Assembly: GCF_000002235.5 (NCBI RefSeq) | Contig: NW_022145599.1 | Location: 1,340,697 to 1,404,696, forward strand | Source: Strongylocentrotus purpuratus | Lineage: Eukaryota; Echinodermata; Echinoidea; Camarodonta; Strongylocentrotidae | Length of the DNA: 64,000 nt | Direction of reading: 5' to 3' | Shown: positions 36,715 through 46,356 of the stretch, in pieces | Position numbering within the stretch: position 1 is the first letter of the stretch | How the letters are laid out: the number at the start of each line of letters is the position of its first letter | Notes under the pieces: generated by a model | The model's database searches: none | Seen by the model: the letters and a program-made list of their open reading frames with translations, nothing else | Told to the model about the DNA's origin: nothing | Program-made: the position numbers and the translations under genes

Positions 36715-36948
36715 GGTTGATGTAATAAAACAATCGTTAGAGATACCTGTCAATGTAGCACTGCGTTCAAATTCCTCCTGGAATGCGACAAAGAGTAGGT
36801 TGTAGTTAAATAAGAGTCCATTCAGCACGAAATTAAATAGAACCGTCGCGACGACCACCACGCATCCCCATCGGTTTCTTATCCATTGCCGTAGAGATTG
36901 TTGTGCTCTGGAGGAGACTGGTGGTTGGTATTCGATGGATCCAGACAT
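26529..36948 (-). CDS. SLC16-like (monocarboxylate transporter family) MFS transporter, 6 coding exons
   Basis: Predicted 691-residue 12-helix major facilitator of the monocarboxylate transporter type; the substrate is not deducible. Exons in transcript order: 36747-36948, 32621-32917, 28478-29358, 27745-27970, 26944-27180, 26529-26761. Splice sites are GT..AG and phases agree. The N-terminus has about 26 polar residues, then helix 1 starting WGCVVVVATVLFNF and ending NLLFVAFQEEF. Later landmarks are WVGALPLGISLMIAPF, STGSTTG joined to YGWRITLR, then LTFPELWMVAISN (helix 7). Between helices 6 and 7 is a roughly 225-residue hydrophilic, acidic, Ser-rich loop (residues about 205-430). The C-tail is basic (HRRKREARSKNRK). 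The ATG at 36948 opens the frame directly before the first helix. Introns 1 and 2 carry many transposons. Which SLC16 subgroup it belongs to is unresolved. Confidence 0.88.
27215..27360. mobile_element. MITE with about 33-bp terminal inverted repeats
   Basis: The left end TAAGGCCTTAATAAAAGATG and the reverse complement of the right end TTAGGCCTAAAAAAAAAGAT both continue into TTGTATTGCCCTTT. The 146-bp element lies in the transporter intron between exons 27745-27970 and 26944-27180. Its interior has a second imperfect pair (GGGTCGGTCG / CCGACCG). Confidence 0.8.
29735..29960 (+). mobile_element. tRNA-derived SINE, degraded
   Basis: A B-box-like GGGATTCAAATCCC is followed by TTTGGCAAGACATTAATCT, then TAGGTACCCGGCAGGGATTA and GTTAAAGCCGGGGTAA. 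The TTTGGCAAG..CATTAATC string is shared with the SINE at 31,225, so the two are related families. Confidence 0.6.
29975..30065. mobile_element. half of a MITE (same family as 55,503-55,660)
   Basis: The string CCGTTGCATAAAACTTACC..GATGGTAACTTTGCCATCAA..GGCAACTACCATGG matches one arm of the complete element at 55,503-55,660. The second arm is missing here. Confidence 0.75.
30063..30110. mobile_element. very short hAT-like end pair around a C-run
   Basis: CAGG begins the segment, a C-run fills it, and CTGGATCCGCCCCTG ends it. That right end fits the hAT-like ends at 38,303 and 49,651. Whether this is a 48-bp element or only a right fragment is open. Confidence 0.45.
30354..30379. repeat. (AT)n microsatellite
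   Basis: About 26 bases of alternating A and T in a transporter intron. Confidence 0.85.
31225..31434 (+). mobile_element. tRNA-derived SINE, apparently full length
   Basis: The head has an A box matching consensus (TAGCTCAGTCGG at 31235-31246) and a B box (GGTTCGAAACC near 31278-31288), so it is a plausible pol III promoter. The body contains GGTCCCTCGGAGAGGACCT and CTTACTTACAAGCA, and the 3' end runs into (CAC)n. The same body occurs at 59,514-59,717 (-) and in part at 5149-5237. It is not called as a tRNA gene because the anticodon stem pairs poorly. Confidence 0.8.
32044..32590. mobile_element. TTAA-site foldback element (TTAAAGG group), family B, 547 bp
   Basis: The ends are TTAAAGGAAACCAAAACCTT and its reverse complement, with TTAA at both borders. 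The arms stay complementary for about 190 bases, through TTACTTTTATTGTAAAG, ATCGGGCAAGGAATA and GAGGGCGGTATT. The whole element is almost one hairpin. Its right border lies 30 bases from the splice donor of transporter exon 32621-32917. Confidence 0.9.
33086..33213. repeat. (GA)n microsatellite
   Basis: About 130 bases of GA repeats with small breaks, followed by GGAGGAGTA-type units up to about 33,250. It lies in transporter intron 1. Confidence 0.9.
33699..33765. mobile_element. 67-bp hAT-type miniature element with perfect 8-bp target duplication
   Basis: The left end CAGTGGCGTACGCAG and the right end CTGCGTACGCGCCTG form 15-bp terminal inverted repeats with two mismatches. Both sides are flanked by GCCTTGCC (33691-33698 and 33766-33773). 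The interior is a G-run facing a C-run. CAG-initial ends with 8-bp duplications are the hAT pattern. Confidence 0.88.
33930..34020. repeat. diverged piece related to the 24-25 kb repeat pair
   Basis: AAAGGGGTACTT and two TCCGGC(T/C)CGTA strings resemble the AAGTCCGGCCCGAGAATT block of 24,818-25,205. No further structure is visible. Confidence 0.35.
34254..35155. mobile_element. TTAA-site foldback element (TTAAAGG group), family C, interrupted copy
   Basis: The ends are TTAAAGGGATAGTTGAGTTC and the reverse complement of GAACTCAACTCTCCCTTTAA, with TTAA at both borders. Its body matches 52,871-53,445, which is 575 bp long. The extra 330 or so bases here are an inserted LINE fragment at about 34,604-34,957. 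Confidence 0.88.
34604..34957 (+). mobile_element. 5'-truncated LINE 3' end inserted in a MITE
   Basis: The open frame 34636-34938 carries a LINE C-terminal signature: RRLRSAGH, then LLLWKPKHGKKKPGRP, then TYTDLLKKDTGLEL and MLDRNVW. It ends in a stop followed by (AAGC)n. Flanks ATTTTGGT and ATTTTGT are a probable imperfect target duplication. Comparison with the intact family C copy at 52,871 shows the insertion point directly. Confidence 0.75.
35189..35561. mobile_element. TTAA-site MITE (TTAAAGG group), family D, copy 1
   Basis: The ends TTAAAGGTAAAGACCAGT and ACTGGTCTTTACCTTTAA are perfect 18-bp inverted repeats including TTAA. The 373-bp body has no open frame. It is identical by eye to 36,200-36,573 apart from one T. 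Confidence 0.92.
35995..36715. mobile_element. poly-G block of the hAT-like type, interrupted by a family D MITE
   Basis: The order is a G-run of about 40 bases (36025-36064), GGTCTCGAAATTTGAAAATT, GTGGGG.. and TAAGGTCACCTTTTTTAGGT, then the family D insertion at a TTAA, then GGTTTTCCTCCAAAATACAC and a C-run of about 33 (36679-36711). The same flanking order occurs uninterrupted at about 43,840-44,100 and reversed at 49,302-49,651. Its outer ends are not clear. Confidence 0.7.
36200..36573. mobile_element. TTAA-site MITE (TTAAAGG group), family D, copy 2
   Basis: Same 18-bp ends as copy 1 at 35,189 and the same orientation. It is nested in the poly-G block, whose two halves resume on either side. 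The only difference noticed from copy 1 is one extra T near 36,536. Confidence 0.92.
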
Positions 36949-36956
36949 CTTTACTT

Positions 36957-37499
36957 TTCATGTCACACGTAATATGTCACAACAGACACAATTTTCCAGC
37001 AACTTTATACTCATCGAACCATGCAGTTGTTTATTTTACACATATACTGGTGCAGTAAACACGGACGCGCATTATTCAGTTCGGTAATCAGTTCAGTAGA
37101 TCAATGGGGACGTATGGCGGACAGAGGGGGAGGGGGGGGGGGGGTGGGGGGTGGGGGGCGGGGGTATTAAAAGGACGATCTCGGGAAATCCTTACGGGTA
37201 CTTTTTACCTATCTTGGAAGAAGTCGACGTTTAGGGGGGGATATAGCTGCAGAGTGATAGCAACCCACGTTTGTTTGTTTTTTGTTGTTACTTGTTAGTT
37301 TTTTTCCTCTGTAAATGAGTCTTTTTTCCTTACTCATTTGAGGAAGTTTGTAAATATGTTAACACATCACATTTTTGTACACGTGATGCTTGACCATGCG
37401 GAAAGGATGGCTTTTAACATCTCTGTCAATTGTGTGTATGTCTTTTTTTCCCTTTTGTGCTATTGCTAAATCCAGTTACTTTCTTTATAACCACAGATC
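36957..37499. other. transporter upstream region
   Basis: This should hold the 5' UTR and promoter of the minus-strand transporter gene, whose ATG is at 36,948. No TATA box or other clear element is recognised. A G-rich low-complexity stretch lies at about 37,121-37,163. Confidence 0.4.
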
Positions 37500-37963
37500 T
37501 ATGTGCAGATTTTAGTCAAGGTTATGATGCCTCAGGTTAATGCTACTCAATTGAGCCACGTACACTCAGTCTGATGATAATATTGTTGCAGAGTTGAATA
37601 TGAATGCAACACATTTGAATAAATGTTGAATGACGAGGTTGAAGCTACAGTGCACGACTCAAAATATTTTACTGAAAAACAATTTTCTGAACATTTAGAA
37701 AACTGTCCTGTCAATGAAACGTCCTTTTTGCACTTTAATGTGCGTAGCATGAATGCAAATTTTGACAGGCTTTCCTTGTTTTTGGACACTTTTCAGGATA
37801 AGTACCCAATAATTGGAATCACTGAAACTTGGTTTTCTAGTCATCCAACTGCCATGTACGATCTTCAGGCGCGGATCCAGGATTTCTTAGGGGAGGGGGC
37901 CCAACTTTTTTTTTTTTTGCTCCCGAAAATTTGAAAATCGCGCCGGCCGAAAAGTCGCTCAGT

Positions 37964-37998
<35 letters not shown>

Positions 37999-40900
37999 AC
38001 AGAGCACATTTTTTTTTTTTTTTTTTGCTCCCGAAAATTTGAAAAAACGCGCCGGCCAAAAATTCGCTCAGGGGGGGGGGGGGGGGGGGGGGGGTGGGGG
38101 GGGGGGGGTAGTGAGCACATTTTTTTTTTTTTACCCTAAAAAAAAATTCAATTTGCACCCCCTCCTTGAGCGCCAGGGGGGGGGGGGGCCCAACCCCCCA
38201 AAAAGGTAAAAATCACGTGATTTACATGATTTTTTTCTCAAGGGGGGGGGGGGCCGGGCCCCCGGGCCCCCCGGGCCCCCCCCCCCCCCTGGATCCGCCA
38301 CTGACGATCTTCCTAGGTATCAACTAATCACTAATGATCGACAAAGCAGATCCGGTGGTGGTGTAGCAATGTATATTCCCATTTCATTTGAGTGTCATAC
38401 AAAAACAGAATTGTACATTATGAATGATTTACTGGAATCTCTATTTGTTGAGATTATAATCCCTGGAGAAAAAAAACTTGTTAGTGGGAGTAGTCTATAG
38501 GTCACCAAATGGTGATGTGAATGAATTTATTGAAGAATTGTCTAACACTCTTTCAAACCCATTATCTAGAAATAAAAAAATAATTATTATGGGTGATTTT
38601 AATATAAATTTATTAAGTTATGATCACGATAACTTTGTTAATAATTTTGTTGATACTTTAAGTACATTTTCTTTGATTCCTCTGATTAATAAGCCAACTA
38701 GAGTAGCAGATAACTCACAAACCTTAATTGACAATATTTTTACCAATTTGCACCCTATTCCCACTGCTGGTATAATAGTGGCCGATATATCGGATCATTT
38801 CCCTATATTTGCTAGAACATCTTTAGCATTAAGGAGTTCTTGTACTGAATCCTGTGATAAGTTAACACGGAAATTCACTCAGGGAAATATAGCAAAATTT
38901 AAGAGAGAATTGGAAACTGTTGAATGGAACGAAGTTTTATGTGAAACAGAAGTTGATAAGTCTTTTGATAAATTCATGGATATAATGGTGTTATCTTATG
39001 ACAGACGCTTTCCCTTGGTGCAAAGAAGTAAGCAAGAATATAAAAGAGTACCTCGAATGCCATGGGTCACTAAGTCTTTACTCAGGTCAATAAATAAAAA
39101 GAATCGTTTGTTTTGTAGATACAAAGCAAAGCAGACTGGTGTAGCCAAGCTTAAGTATACTAACTATAGAAATATATTGACTTCTGCTCTGCGCCAAGCA
39201 AAGAAAGACTATTATCAATTTCAATTCCAGTCTACGTGTAATAATGTTAAAGGAACATGGAAAGTTATTCGAAATGTCTTGAAAACCAATCCTAAACTAC
39301 AGAGTATTACAAAACTCACCTGGAAGGATGGTCTTATTGAAGACAAGAAACTTATGTGTGAAGCATTTAATGAATATTTTTCTAACATTGGTGCTACTCT
39401 GTCTAGCTCCATACCTGATATACAGGAAACCTATGGAAATTATTTAACCAGTCCAAATGAAAAGTCTTTATTTTTTGTTCCTGTAGTGAATTCTGAGGTT
39501 ATAGATGTTGTAAGTGGCTTGAAAAGGAAGAACAGCCCTGGATACGATGGTATAACTAATGATTTGATAAAAGAAGTAATTTCATTTGTAGTCGTACCTC
39601 TCACTCACATTTATAACTTGTCTTTAATGCATGGAATTGTTCCTAAAAAAATGAAAATAGCTAAAGTTGTGCCTATATATAAAAAAGGGAACCCTGTAGA
39701 AACTGGTAATTATAGACCAATTTCTCTACTTACTGTCTTCTCCAAGATTTTGGAAAAGCTTGTATATATTAGATTGATAAAGTTTTGAAGTCGTGTCAAG
39801 TTTTCTCAAATTCTCAGTTTGGTTTTCGCGAGAAACACACAACTTCTCATGCTGTTTTATGTCTTTTAGACAAAATATCTTCGGCACTTGATAAACACCT
39901 CCATACGGTTGGTATATTTTTGGATTATTCCAAAGCTTTTGATACGGTGAACCATAATATTTTGTTGCACAAGCTCTCTTATTATGGGGTAAGAGGACCT
40001 GCACTCGAATGGTTTAGAAGTTATCTTAGTAACAGACAGCAATTTGTGCAGCTCGGCGAAATTTGTTCAGATATGTTACCCGTCACGTATGGAGTACCTC
40101 AAGGTTCCCTTTTGGGTCCCCTGCTTTTATTTTATATGTAAATGATTTTCCAAAATCCTCAGAGACGTTTTCTTTTTTGCTATTTGCAGACGATACAAGT
40201 GTATTCTGTTCTCATAGAAACTTAAATACTCTTTTAGAAACTGTAAATAGAGAGCTTTGTGTATTGACTAAATGGATTCATGCAAATAAACTGTCACTAA
40301 ACTTATTAAAAACTAAACATATTCAGTAATAGTGAAACAGTAATACCTGGTAATGTAGTCTTTGATCAGGTAAATATTGAAAAGGTCTCATTTATTAAAT
40401 TTTTAGGTCTCCACATTGATGATAAATTGACTTGGAAGATGCATACTACTCATTTAAGTAAAGTGCTCTCTAGAAATGTTGGTATGATCCACAAATTGAA
40501 GTTTGTATTCCCAAGAAAAGTACTTAGCATGTTGTACTGTTCCTTAATTTTGCCATACTTAAATTATGGTGTGCTAGCCTGGGGTGCCTCAGCCAAATCC
40601 TACTTAAATAAAATTCTGCTCATTCAAAAGAGAGCAGTGAGAATTATTTCGGCAGCTGATTGGCGTGCTCACACTGACAAGCTATTTTACGAAAATAAAA
40701 TGCTGAAGGTAAAAGATATATCTGGGATATCTTATGTATCAGTTGGTGAAGGGTGAAGCTCCAATGTCAATAACATCTATTTTTGTAAAGAATAAACAAA
40801 TACACAAATACTCTACTAGGCAGGCTGCCTTATACCATGTATCATCAGCTAGAACTCGGCTTAGGATTAATACACTTGCACATACTGGACCAAAGTATTG

Positions 40901-41459
40901 GAACTCTTTAGACTGTTCTATTAGGCAGTCTGTAAGCTCTTCTGTCTTCAAACGTAAGCTGAAATTTCATCTACTGTACACCTACAGTGAATAGATCTGA
41001 TTTTATTAGTATTCAATATAGGAAAATGGATTAGCATTGCCCCCCCCCCCCCCGTGTTGTACATTATCCTCCTTCCCCTATTTCTTTACTTTTCCATTAT
41101 CTTTATTCTGTTTTCTTTTTTAGTCTACCATATTTTGTAAATTAGTGGTAGATCTGATATTTATTTATAGTCTGTATAGGTAACTAGATTAGTATTAGTC
41201 CCCCTCCCCCTGTAATATAACCTACTTCTTTAAAAAAAAAATGTTGTTTCTGTAAAGGTGATCTGTGTTTTAACAAGCTGTGCTTTTTTAACAGACCACC
41301 TCTTTTTCCACATTTGTTAAAGTCTTTATAACTGTTTCATTGTTAATGCATTTATGCTAGTTTACGATGAACTTGTTACTACTGTTACTGAATGAAATGT
41401 TTTTTTATGCAAGTGGAAAGAAATAAATAAATCTTGAATCTTGAATCTTGAATCTTGAG
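37500..41459 (+). mobile_element. nearly full LINE with endonuclease and reverse transcriptase, frame-broken
   Basis: The apurinic-type endonuclease starts with HFNVRSMNANFD (near 37,733) and ITETWF, resumes beyond a hAT-like insertion, and continues to GVVYRSPNG. Reverse transcriptase motifs follow: NYRPISLL, LDYSKAFDTVNH, GVPQGS, FADDTSVF and FLGLHIDDKLTW. The C-terminal part has YSTRQ and YWNSLD motifs and stops at 40,994. The 3' UTR ends in AATAAATAAATC and four TTGAATC-type units to about 41,459. The main frame shifts near 38,471 (A-run), 39,786, about 40,130, about 40,325 and about 40,720, so it cannot make a full protein. Motif order and tail suit a CR1/L2/Jockey-related family. The 5' end is uncertain. 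Confidence 0.88.
37866..38303. mobile_element. 438-bp hAT-like poly-G MITE inserted in the LINE
   Basis: The ends CAGGCGCGGATCCAG and CTGGATCCGCCACTG are 15-bp inverted repeats with two mismatches. They are flanked by the exact 8-bp duplication ACGATCTT (37858-37865 and 38304-38311). The interior holds two copies of a module (T-run, GCTCCCGAAAATTTGAAAA, CGCGCCGGCC, then a G-run of 25-35), then a GCCC-rich palindrome. It splits the LINE endonuclease domain, whose reading resumes exactly after the second duplication. Confidence 0.92.
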
Positions 41460-41979
41460 AGTGTGGATATATCGTTCCCCCTTAATGATACTATGTCCCT
41501 TTTGCAGCCTACATCAAATTATGTAGAACTTTGCAGGAATTATGAATATGTCATGTGTGTCCTATCTGTGAAATGTAAACGTTAGCAGTGTCTTAATATT
41601 CAAATTATGCAAGGAAACCCGTTTACTTGCTAGACTTCACTGTCATACACTATTGAGTGACTGACTGGCTTTTTTCTTCTTTGGTAATAACATACATGAA
41701 AAGAGTTGTAAAGGGTACAATCTTTGCGCAGTATTAAAACGTACGACCATTCTGTACATTGGTCTGAAAAATCAGACTATTACTTACTGGCTTTATAGCT
41801 CCTAAGTCGATTCGACAACTAAAAGTCGTTATTTTCCCACTTTAGGGAAGTTCTAAATTAGTATTTTCTTTTAAATGCCGTTGGAATTTAACCTTTTTTT
41901 TCATTTTTGGGGCCTGCAAATGGGACATAGTACCTTTAATGTAGCTAATATCAAAGTAGAGGGAGGGTAGGACGGATAT

Positions 41980-41980
<1 letters not shown>

Positions 41981-42022
<42 letters not shown>
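41981..42022. repeat. (GA)n microsatellite
   Basis: About 42 bases of pure GA. Confidence 0.95.
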
Positions 42023-42027
<5 letters not shown>

Positions 42028-42214
42028 TACGAGTATACGACCACTTCCACATCCATGCACCATTTCACTCGATAGCATTGTCTTGTTTTAATTCCCATGT
42101 CAAATAATACCAGTGCCCCTCTAATGACGGGTCACGGCCAATATTTTAGAGCTGCAAGCTCATCAAGCTTCAGGTTTCCGCTGTAGCCCCATATAACACG
42201 TTTCTCATAACGCA

Positions 42215-42721
42215 TTAAAGGTAATAGAAAGTTTTGGAAATTCTGAAAATTGGCTGGATAGTGATTCTTTACAATTTTGATATATTTGGATGCCCCTGTG
42301 GACTTATAATAAGCACTAACAAATTCAGCCCCTAAAACACTTCTGCCTTTGAGAAAAATGGAATATAACAATTTACCGGTGCTCCCGGTAAATTTTGATA
42401 AATTTCAAATAGCGCCTACGACCATACGATGGTAGCTACGACCATGAAAATCTCACAATATGTAGTTGTGATATATAATTTCCAAACGAGAATAGCCAAT
42501 TGGTCGACTTTAGTCAAAAAATATAGTTTTATGGCTTAATTAATATCTTGACCTCGAGAGGGAGCTATACAATATAAAGAGTTTATTATTTATAATTTCA
42601 TAACTTTAGACTCGATTTCAACCGCGACAACGATCACTGAATATTGTAGGATCGCATGCTTTCAATATGTTCATTTGAACCAAATTCATGACCCCATACC
42701 AAAACTTTGTATTACCTTTAA
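42215..42721. mobile_element. TTAA-site foldback element (TTAAAGG group), family E, 507 bp
   Basis: The left end TTAAAGGTAATAGAAAGTTT and the right end (reverse complement TTAAAGGTAATACAAAGTTT) differ at one position in this stretch and include TTAA. The arms continue as TTTTGG..CCAAAA and through GAACAT/ATAATTC-type imperfect pairing. No open frame of note. Confidence 0.85.
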
Positions 42722-43004
42722 GCGTTCTTAATAGGCCTATATAAAATGTATATACAATGCCACATTGATGCTCTTGAATATTGTTTGAAAAGATGATAGA
42801 AGTCATTTAATAAATCAATTATCAATATATTATCAACAGGGATTTCAGTCGATTGCATACCGAGTGGACGACCCCTTAGACTATTTACCTTGGACAAAAA
42901 TAGGGAAATTAATCGGCCGATCTATATATCCCCGCCCCTACCAACTTTTCCTCCTGCTTATTTGGTAATAATAAACAAAAAATGGATGACAGTGCACCCC
43001 TCTG

Positions 43005-43954
43005 CAGGGGCGGATCCAGCCGGTGGCAGGGGAATGGGCCAAAGAGGGGGCCCAATTCGTGAGAAAATATTTAGCGGCGAAACAGCCAGCCGGTGAATAA
43101 GCGGGAGGGGGGGGGGGGTTAAAACAAAGCTGCCCGGCCTATTCTTTGAAGCTAGGTTGTTTCTTTATAAATGATGACTTTATAGGGCATATTTTGTAAG
43201 CGACATTGACAAATACAGGTAAAAGGGACATTTATCAATAGTAACATGAAGAACTTTGGAAAGGGGCACATATCATATTCTAAAAGAGGCACTTACACAT
43301 TCGAAAATAATTTTTTCAGAAGGGAAACTGGGAATTAAAGCCTGCACTGCACTACTTATAGCTACTTGCAAAGAGCAAATTAAAAAAAAAGCCCAATGGA
43401 TGACCATGATCCTCTTTTTCTTATGCTATTGAGAGCTTATTTGATGAGATAACCTTGCAGGGAGATCTAACCCCCCTGACCATTAGTGCGGTGGGGCTTA
43501 GGGCACTCGTTATAGAAAGGAGCAGACTTGTCAAGTAAAAGGGGGTGCTTATCAGAGGTGAAAAGAGACAAATATAAAAAGAGGAAAGAGGCTCGTATAT
43601 TAAAAAAGAAAAGCGGCACTTATCAGAAAGAAAAATGGGAACTTATCAGAAAAAGGGACGGTTTTACCCGGGGAGTTTACAACGCAAAGTAAGAGCACTT
43701 GGGGGGGGGGAATATTTGAGAAATGTGGGGGGGGGGGGCGTCGTCCTTCCCATCCAGGAATTTAAAATTACTTACACGACACTTCTTGAATCTACAAATA
43801 AAACTGCAACATATAAAATACATGCAAGAGGACGCTATTTTTTATTTTTTTGGGGGTCTCGAAATTTGAAAATTTGACATTTTTATTCGTTCGGGGGGTG
43901 GGGGGGTAAGGTCACCTTTTTTAGGTCAGCCATGGGCATGATTTTTTTTTTTAT

Positions 43955-43990
<36 letters not shown>

Positions 43991-44087
43991 CAAAGGGGGG
44001 GGGGGGGGTGGGGGTTTAGGGGGGTTTTCCTAAAAAATACACACATACAAATACCAAAGGGGGGGGTCAACCCCCAAAGCCCACCCC

Positions 44088-44146
<59 letters not shown>

Positions 44147-44185
44147 CCCCACCCCCCCCCCCCCCCTCCCCTGCGTACGCGCCAG
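43005..44185. mobile_element. composite of hAT-like poly-G elements
   Basis: It starts with CAGGGGCGGATCCAGCCGG (43005) and ends in CTGCGTACGCGCCAG (to 44185), both end types of the hAT-like group. Inside are GGCCCAATTCGTGAG, G-runs near 43,105, 43,700 and 43,727, the GGTCTCGAAATTTGAAAATT and TAAGGTCACCTTTTTTAGGT blocks shared with 36 kb and 49.5 kb, an A-run of about 30 near 43,959-43,987, and a C tract of about 100 bases (about 44,090-44,168) with few breaks. It may be two or more elements side by side. Confidence 0.6.
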
Positions 44186-44285
44186 TATGCAAGTATTTCA
44201 GATTAATATGTTATTAAAAACATGGTAGACCCGTTGACTATAAATATTCGTGCCACCGTACCTCTCTTTTTTGCAGTTAGGTGCA

Positions 44286-44900
44286 TGCAGGCGCGGATCC
44301 AGGGGGGGGGGGGCCGAGCGTGCCTTGGCCCCCCCCCCCCCCCCCCGCAAAAAAAAAAAAGAGAGAGAGAAGGAAAAGAAGGGAAAGAAGAGAGGAAGGG
44401 AAAAAAAGAAGAGGAAGAAGAAAAGAAAAGAGGGAAGAAGGAGATCGGGGGGGAGGACTTGCCTCCCCCCCCCCCCAATAAAAAAATAAAAGAGAAGGAA
44501 GGAAAGGGAAAGAAAAAAGATAAAGAGGAGATAAAGGGAAGGACAAAATAGGAAGAAGAAAAGAAAAGAAGGGGGATAACAGTTGCAATTTTCCCGCCAA
44601 CAAGTTGTGGATCGAGGGGGGGCAAAAGACCCTAGCCTCCCCCCCCCCCGCCCTCCCGTCCCCGCTAAAAAAAGAGAGAAGGAAGGAAAAGGAAAAGAGG
44701 AGAGCTAAAAGGGAACAAAAAGAGGAAGAAAAAAAGAAAAGGGAGAAAAGAAGCGGAGATCAGTTGCGGTTAATCCCGCCAACAATGTGTGGAGCGGGTT
44801 GGGGACCAAAATGACCATGCCCCTCCCCCCCCCCCAGCAAACCTAAAAGAGAGATAAGGAAGGGAAGGAAAAGTGAAAAAGGAGAGAAAGCAAATTAGTG
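44286..44900. repeat. tandem array of about 170-190-bp purine-rich modules punctuated by C-runs
   Basis: It starts with the hAT-like end CAGGCGCGGATCCAGG (44289). About 3.5 modules follow. Each has a C-run of 11-19, an A-run, then about 110 bases of GAGAAGGAAAGG-type purine sequence, then GGAGATC.. or GGGATAACAGTTGC.. and CCCGCCAACAA. Module starts are near 44,330, 44,465, 44,638 and 44,823. Translations of these purine tracts as Lys/Arg/Glu or Ser/Phe/Leu peptides are not genes. Confidence 0.75.
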
Positions 44901-45099
44901 ACCTGCCATTGTAACAATTAGGTATCAAAATAATGCTCATCTGACCGTAATTAAATGCCTAAACTCCTGAACATCCGGGGCTCTGCCCCCTAGACCCCGT
45001 CTAGGGCGCTAAGGCGGACCCCTGACTGCTAATCTGACCGTAAATTAAAACCTTAAACCCCTGAGCTTCCGGGACGGACAAGGTATCAACATATGTTCA

Positions 45100-45160
45100 T
45101 CTGACAGCAGGCGCGTAGCCAGGGGGGCGGTGGGGTGGTCCCCTAATAAACGCCGGCCAA
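45100..45160. mobile_element. hAT-like left-end remnant
   Basis: GCAGGCGCGTAGCCAGGGGGG is close to the CAGGCGCG(T/G).. ends of the group and is followed by GGGTGG and ACGCCGGCC, but no right end was found. Confidence 0.45.
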
Positions 45161-45239
45161 AAAAGAGAGGAGTGTAAAGGAAGAGGACGTAGGAAGAAAA
45201 GGGAATAGACAAAGAACATATTTGAAATTCAAACAAGGA

Positions 45240-45660
45240 TTAAGAGTCGAGAACGGTACAACGAATCCTTTCTCTAATGAATTAATGAAACGTCAAAGCT
45301 TCCGCGCTATGCGCGGGGGAGGGCAGGGGGAACTTAATTCAGACGAGGATAATTTTCGGGAACGGTACAACGAATCGTCTTCTTTCTATAATAATTTAAT
45401 GAAACGTAAAAGCTTCCGCGCTTCGCGCGGGTGGGGGAAACTAAATTATTTCCGAGAGCGGAACAACGAATCGTCTTCATTCTCTAAAAATTTAATGAAA
45501 CGTCGAAGCGGGGGGAAAACTGAATTTAGACAAGGATTAAGAGTCGAGAACAGTACAACGAATCGTCTTCTTTCTTTAATGATTTAATGAAACGTAAAAG
45601 CTTCCGCGCTTCGCGTGGAAAGGGGCAAACTGAATTAAGACAAGGATTAAAAGTCATAAC
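45240..45660 (+). repeat. satellite-like array, left part (four units)
   Basis: Units of about 90-108 bases start with GAACGGTACAACGAATCGTC. They continue with TTAATGAAACGTAAAAGC, a G/C hairpin (CCGCGCTTCGCGCGG), a purine spacer and GGATTAAGAGTC. Unit starts are near 45,251, 45,359, 45,457 and 45,548. The same units resume at 48,899-49,300 in the same orientation. Confidence 0.88.
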
Positions 45661-45960
45661 CAGGGCTCAAATTATTTTTTTGTCCACGGGGGCTCTTCCC
45701 CCGAAAAAAGAGCCCCCGTGAGCCTTCTCACGGGGGCTCTTTTATTACTGACGGGGGCTCTTTTTTATAAAAATATCCATTGAATTGGTACCTATGATAC
45801 TCCTCAATTATATGCTATTTCATCATTATCATTTCAATCAGCATTTTCCCTCTTACAAATTTACAAGCTACATAGCTGTTAATGGCCTGTGTATATAATA
45901 TATACGCATACAACACTGATCTTTATGATGTCTTTAACGTGACATATCTTCTTCTTTCCT

Positions 45961-46356
45961 TGCAAACGAAAAAGAAAACATGGTCATTAAAAGGGATTAA
46001 GCGACAAATAATGATTGTGATTCAAATTGATGCGAATATTTGTTTGAATAAGCACTGCTATTCACCCGAATCTTCTTTGTAAAAACAACTTTTACAAGTC
46101 TCAGCCATGCTTACTGAGTTGAGACGTTCCATTCAATTTAAAATACCCATCACATAATAACTTCTCCTTATCTCAAAGTGATCTTACAGCACAGTGGCAG
46201 AATTGCATGGCTGAGATTTGTAAAAGTCGTTTTTACAAAGAAGATTCTGGTGAAAAGCATTGCTTATTAAAAAAAAACCTTGCATCAATTTGAATCACAA
46301 TGATTATTTGTCGCATGGTCCTTTTATTAAATAACCTTGTTTTCTGTTTTGTTTGC
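45961..46356. mobile_element. 396-bp foldback element
   Basis: TGCAAACGAAAAAGAAAACA on the left pairs with TGTTTTGTTTGCA-type sequence on the right. The arms stay complementary for about 165 bases through GCGACAAATAAT, GTGATTCAAATTGATGC, AATCTTCTTTGTAAAAAC and CAGCCATGC. It is nested in the 3.2-kb element. Confidence 0.85.
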
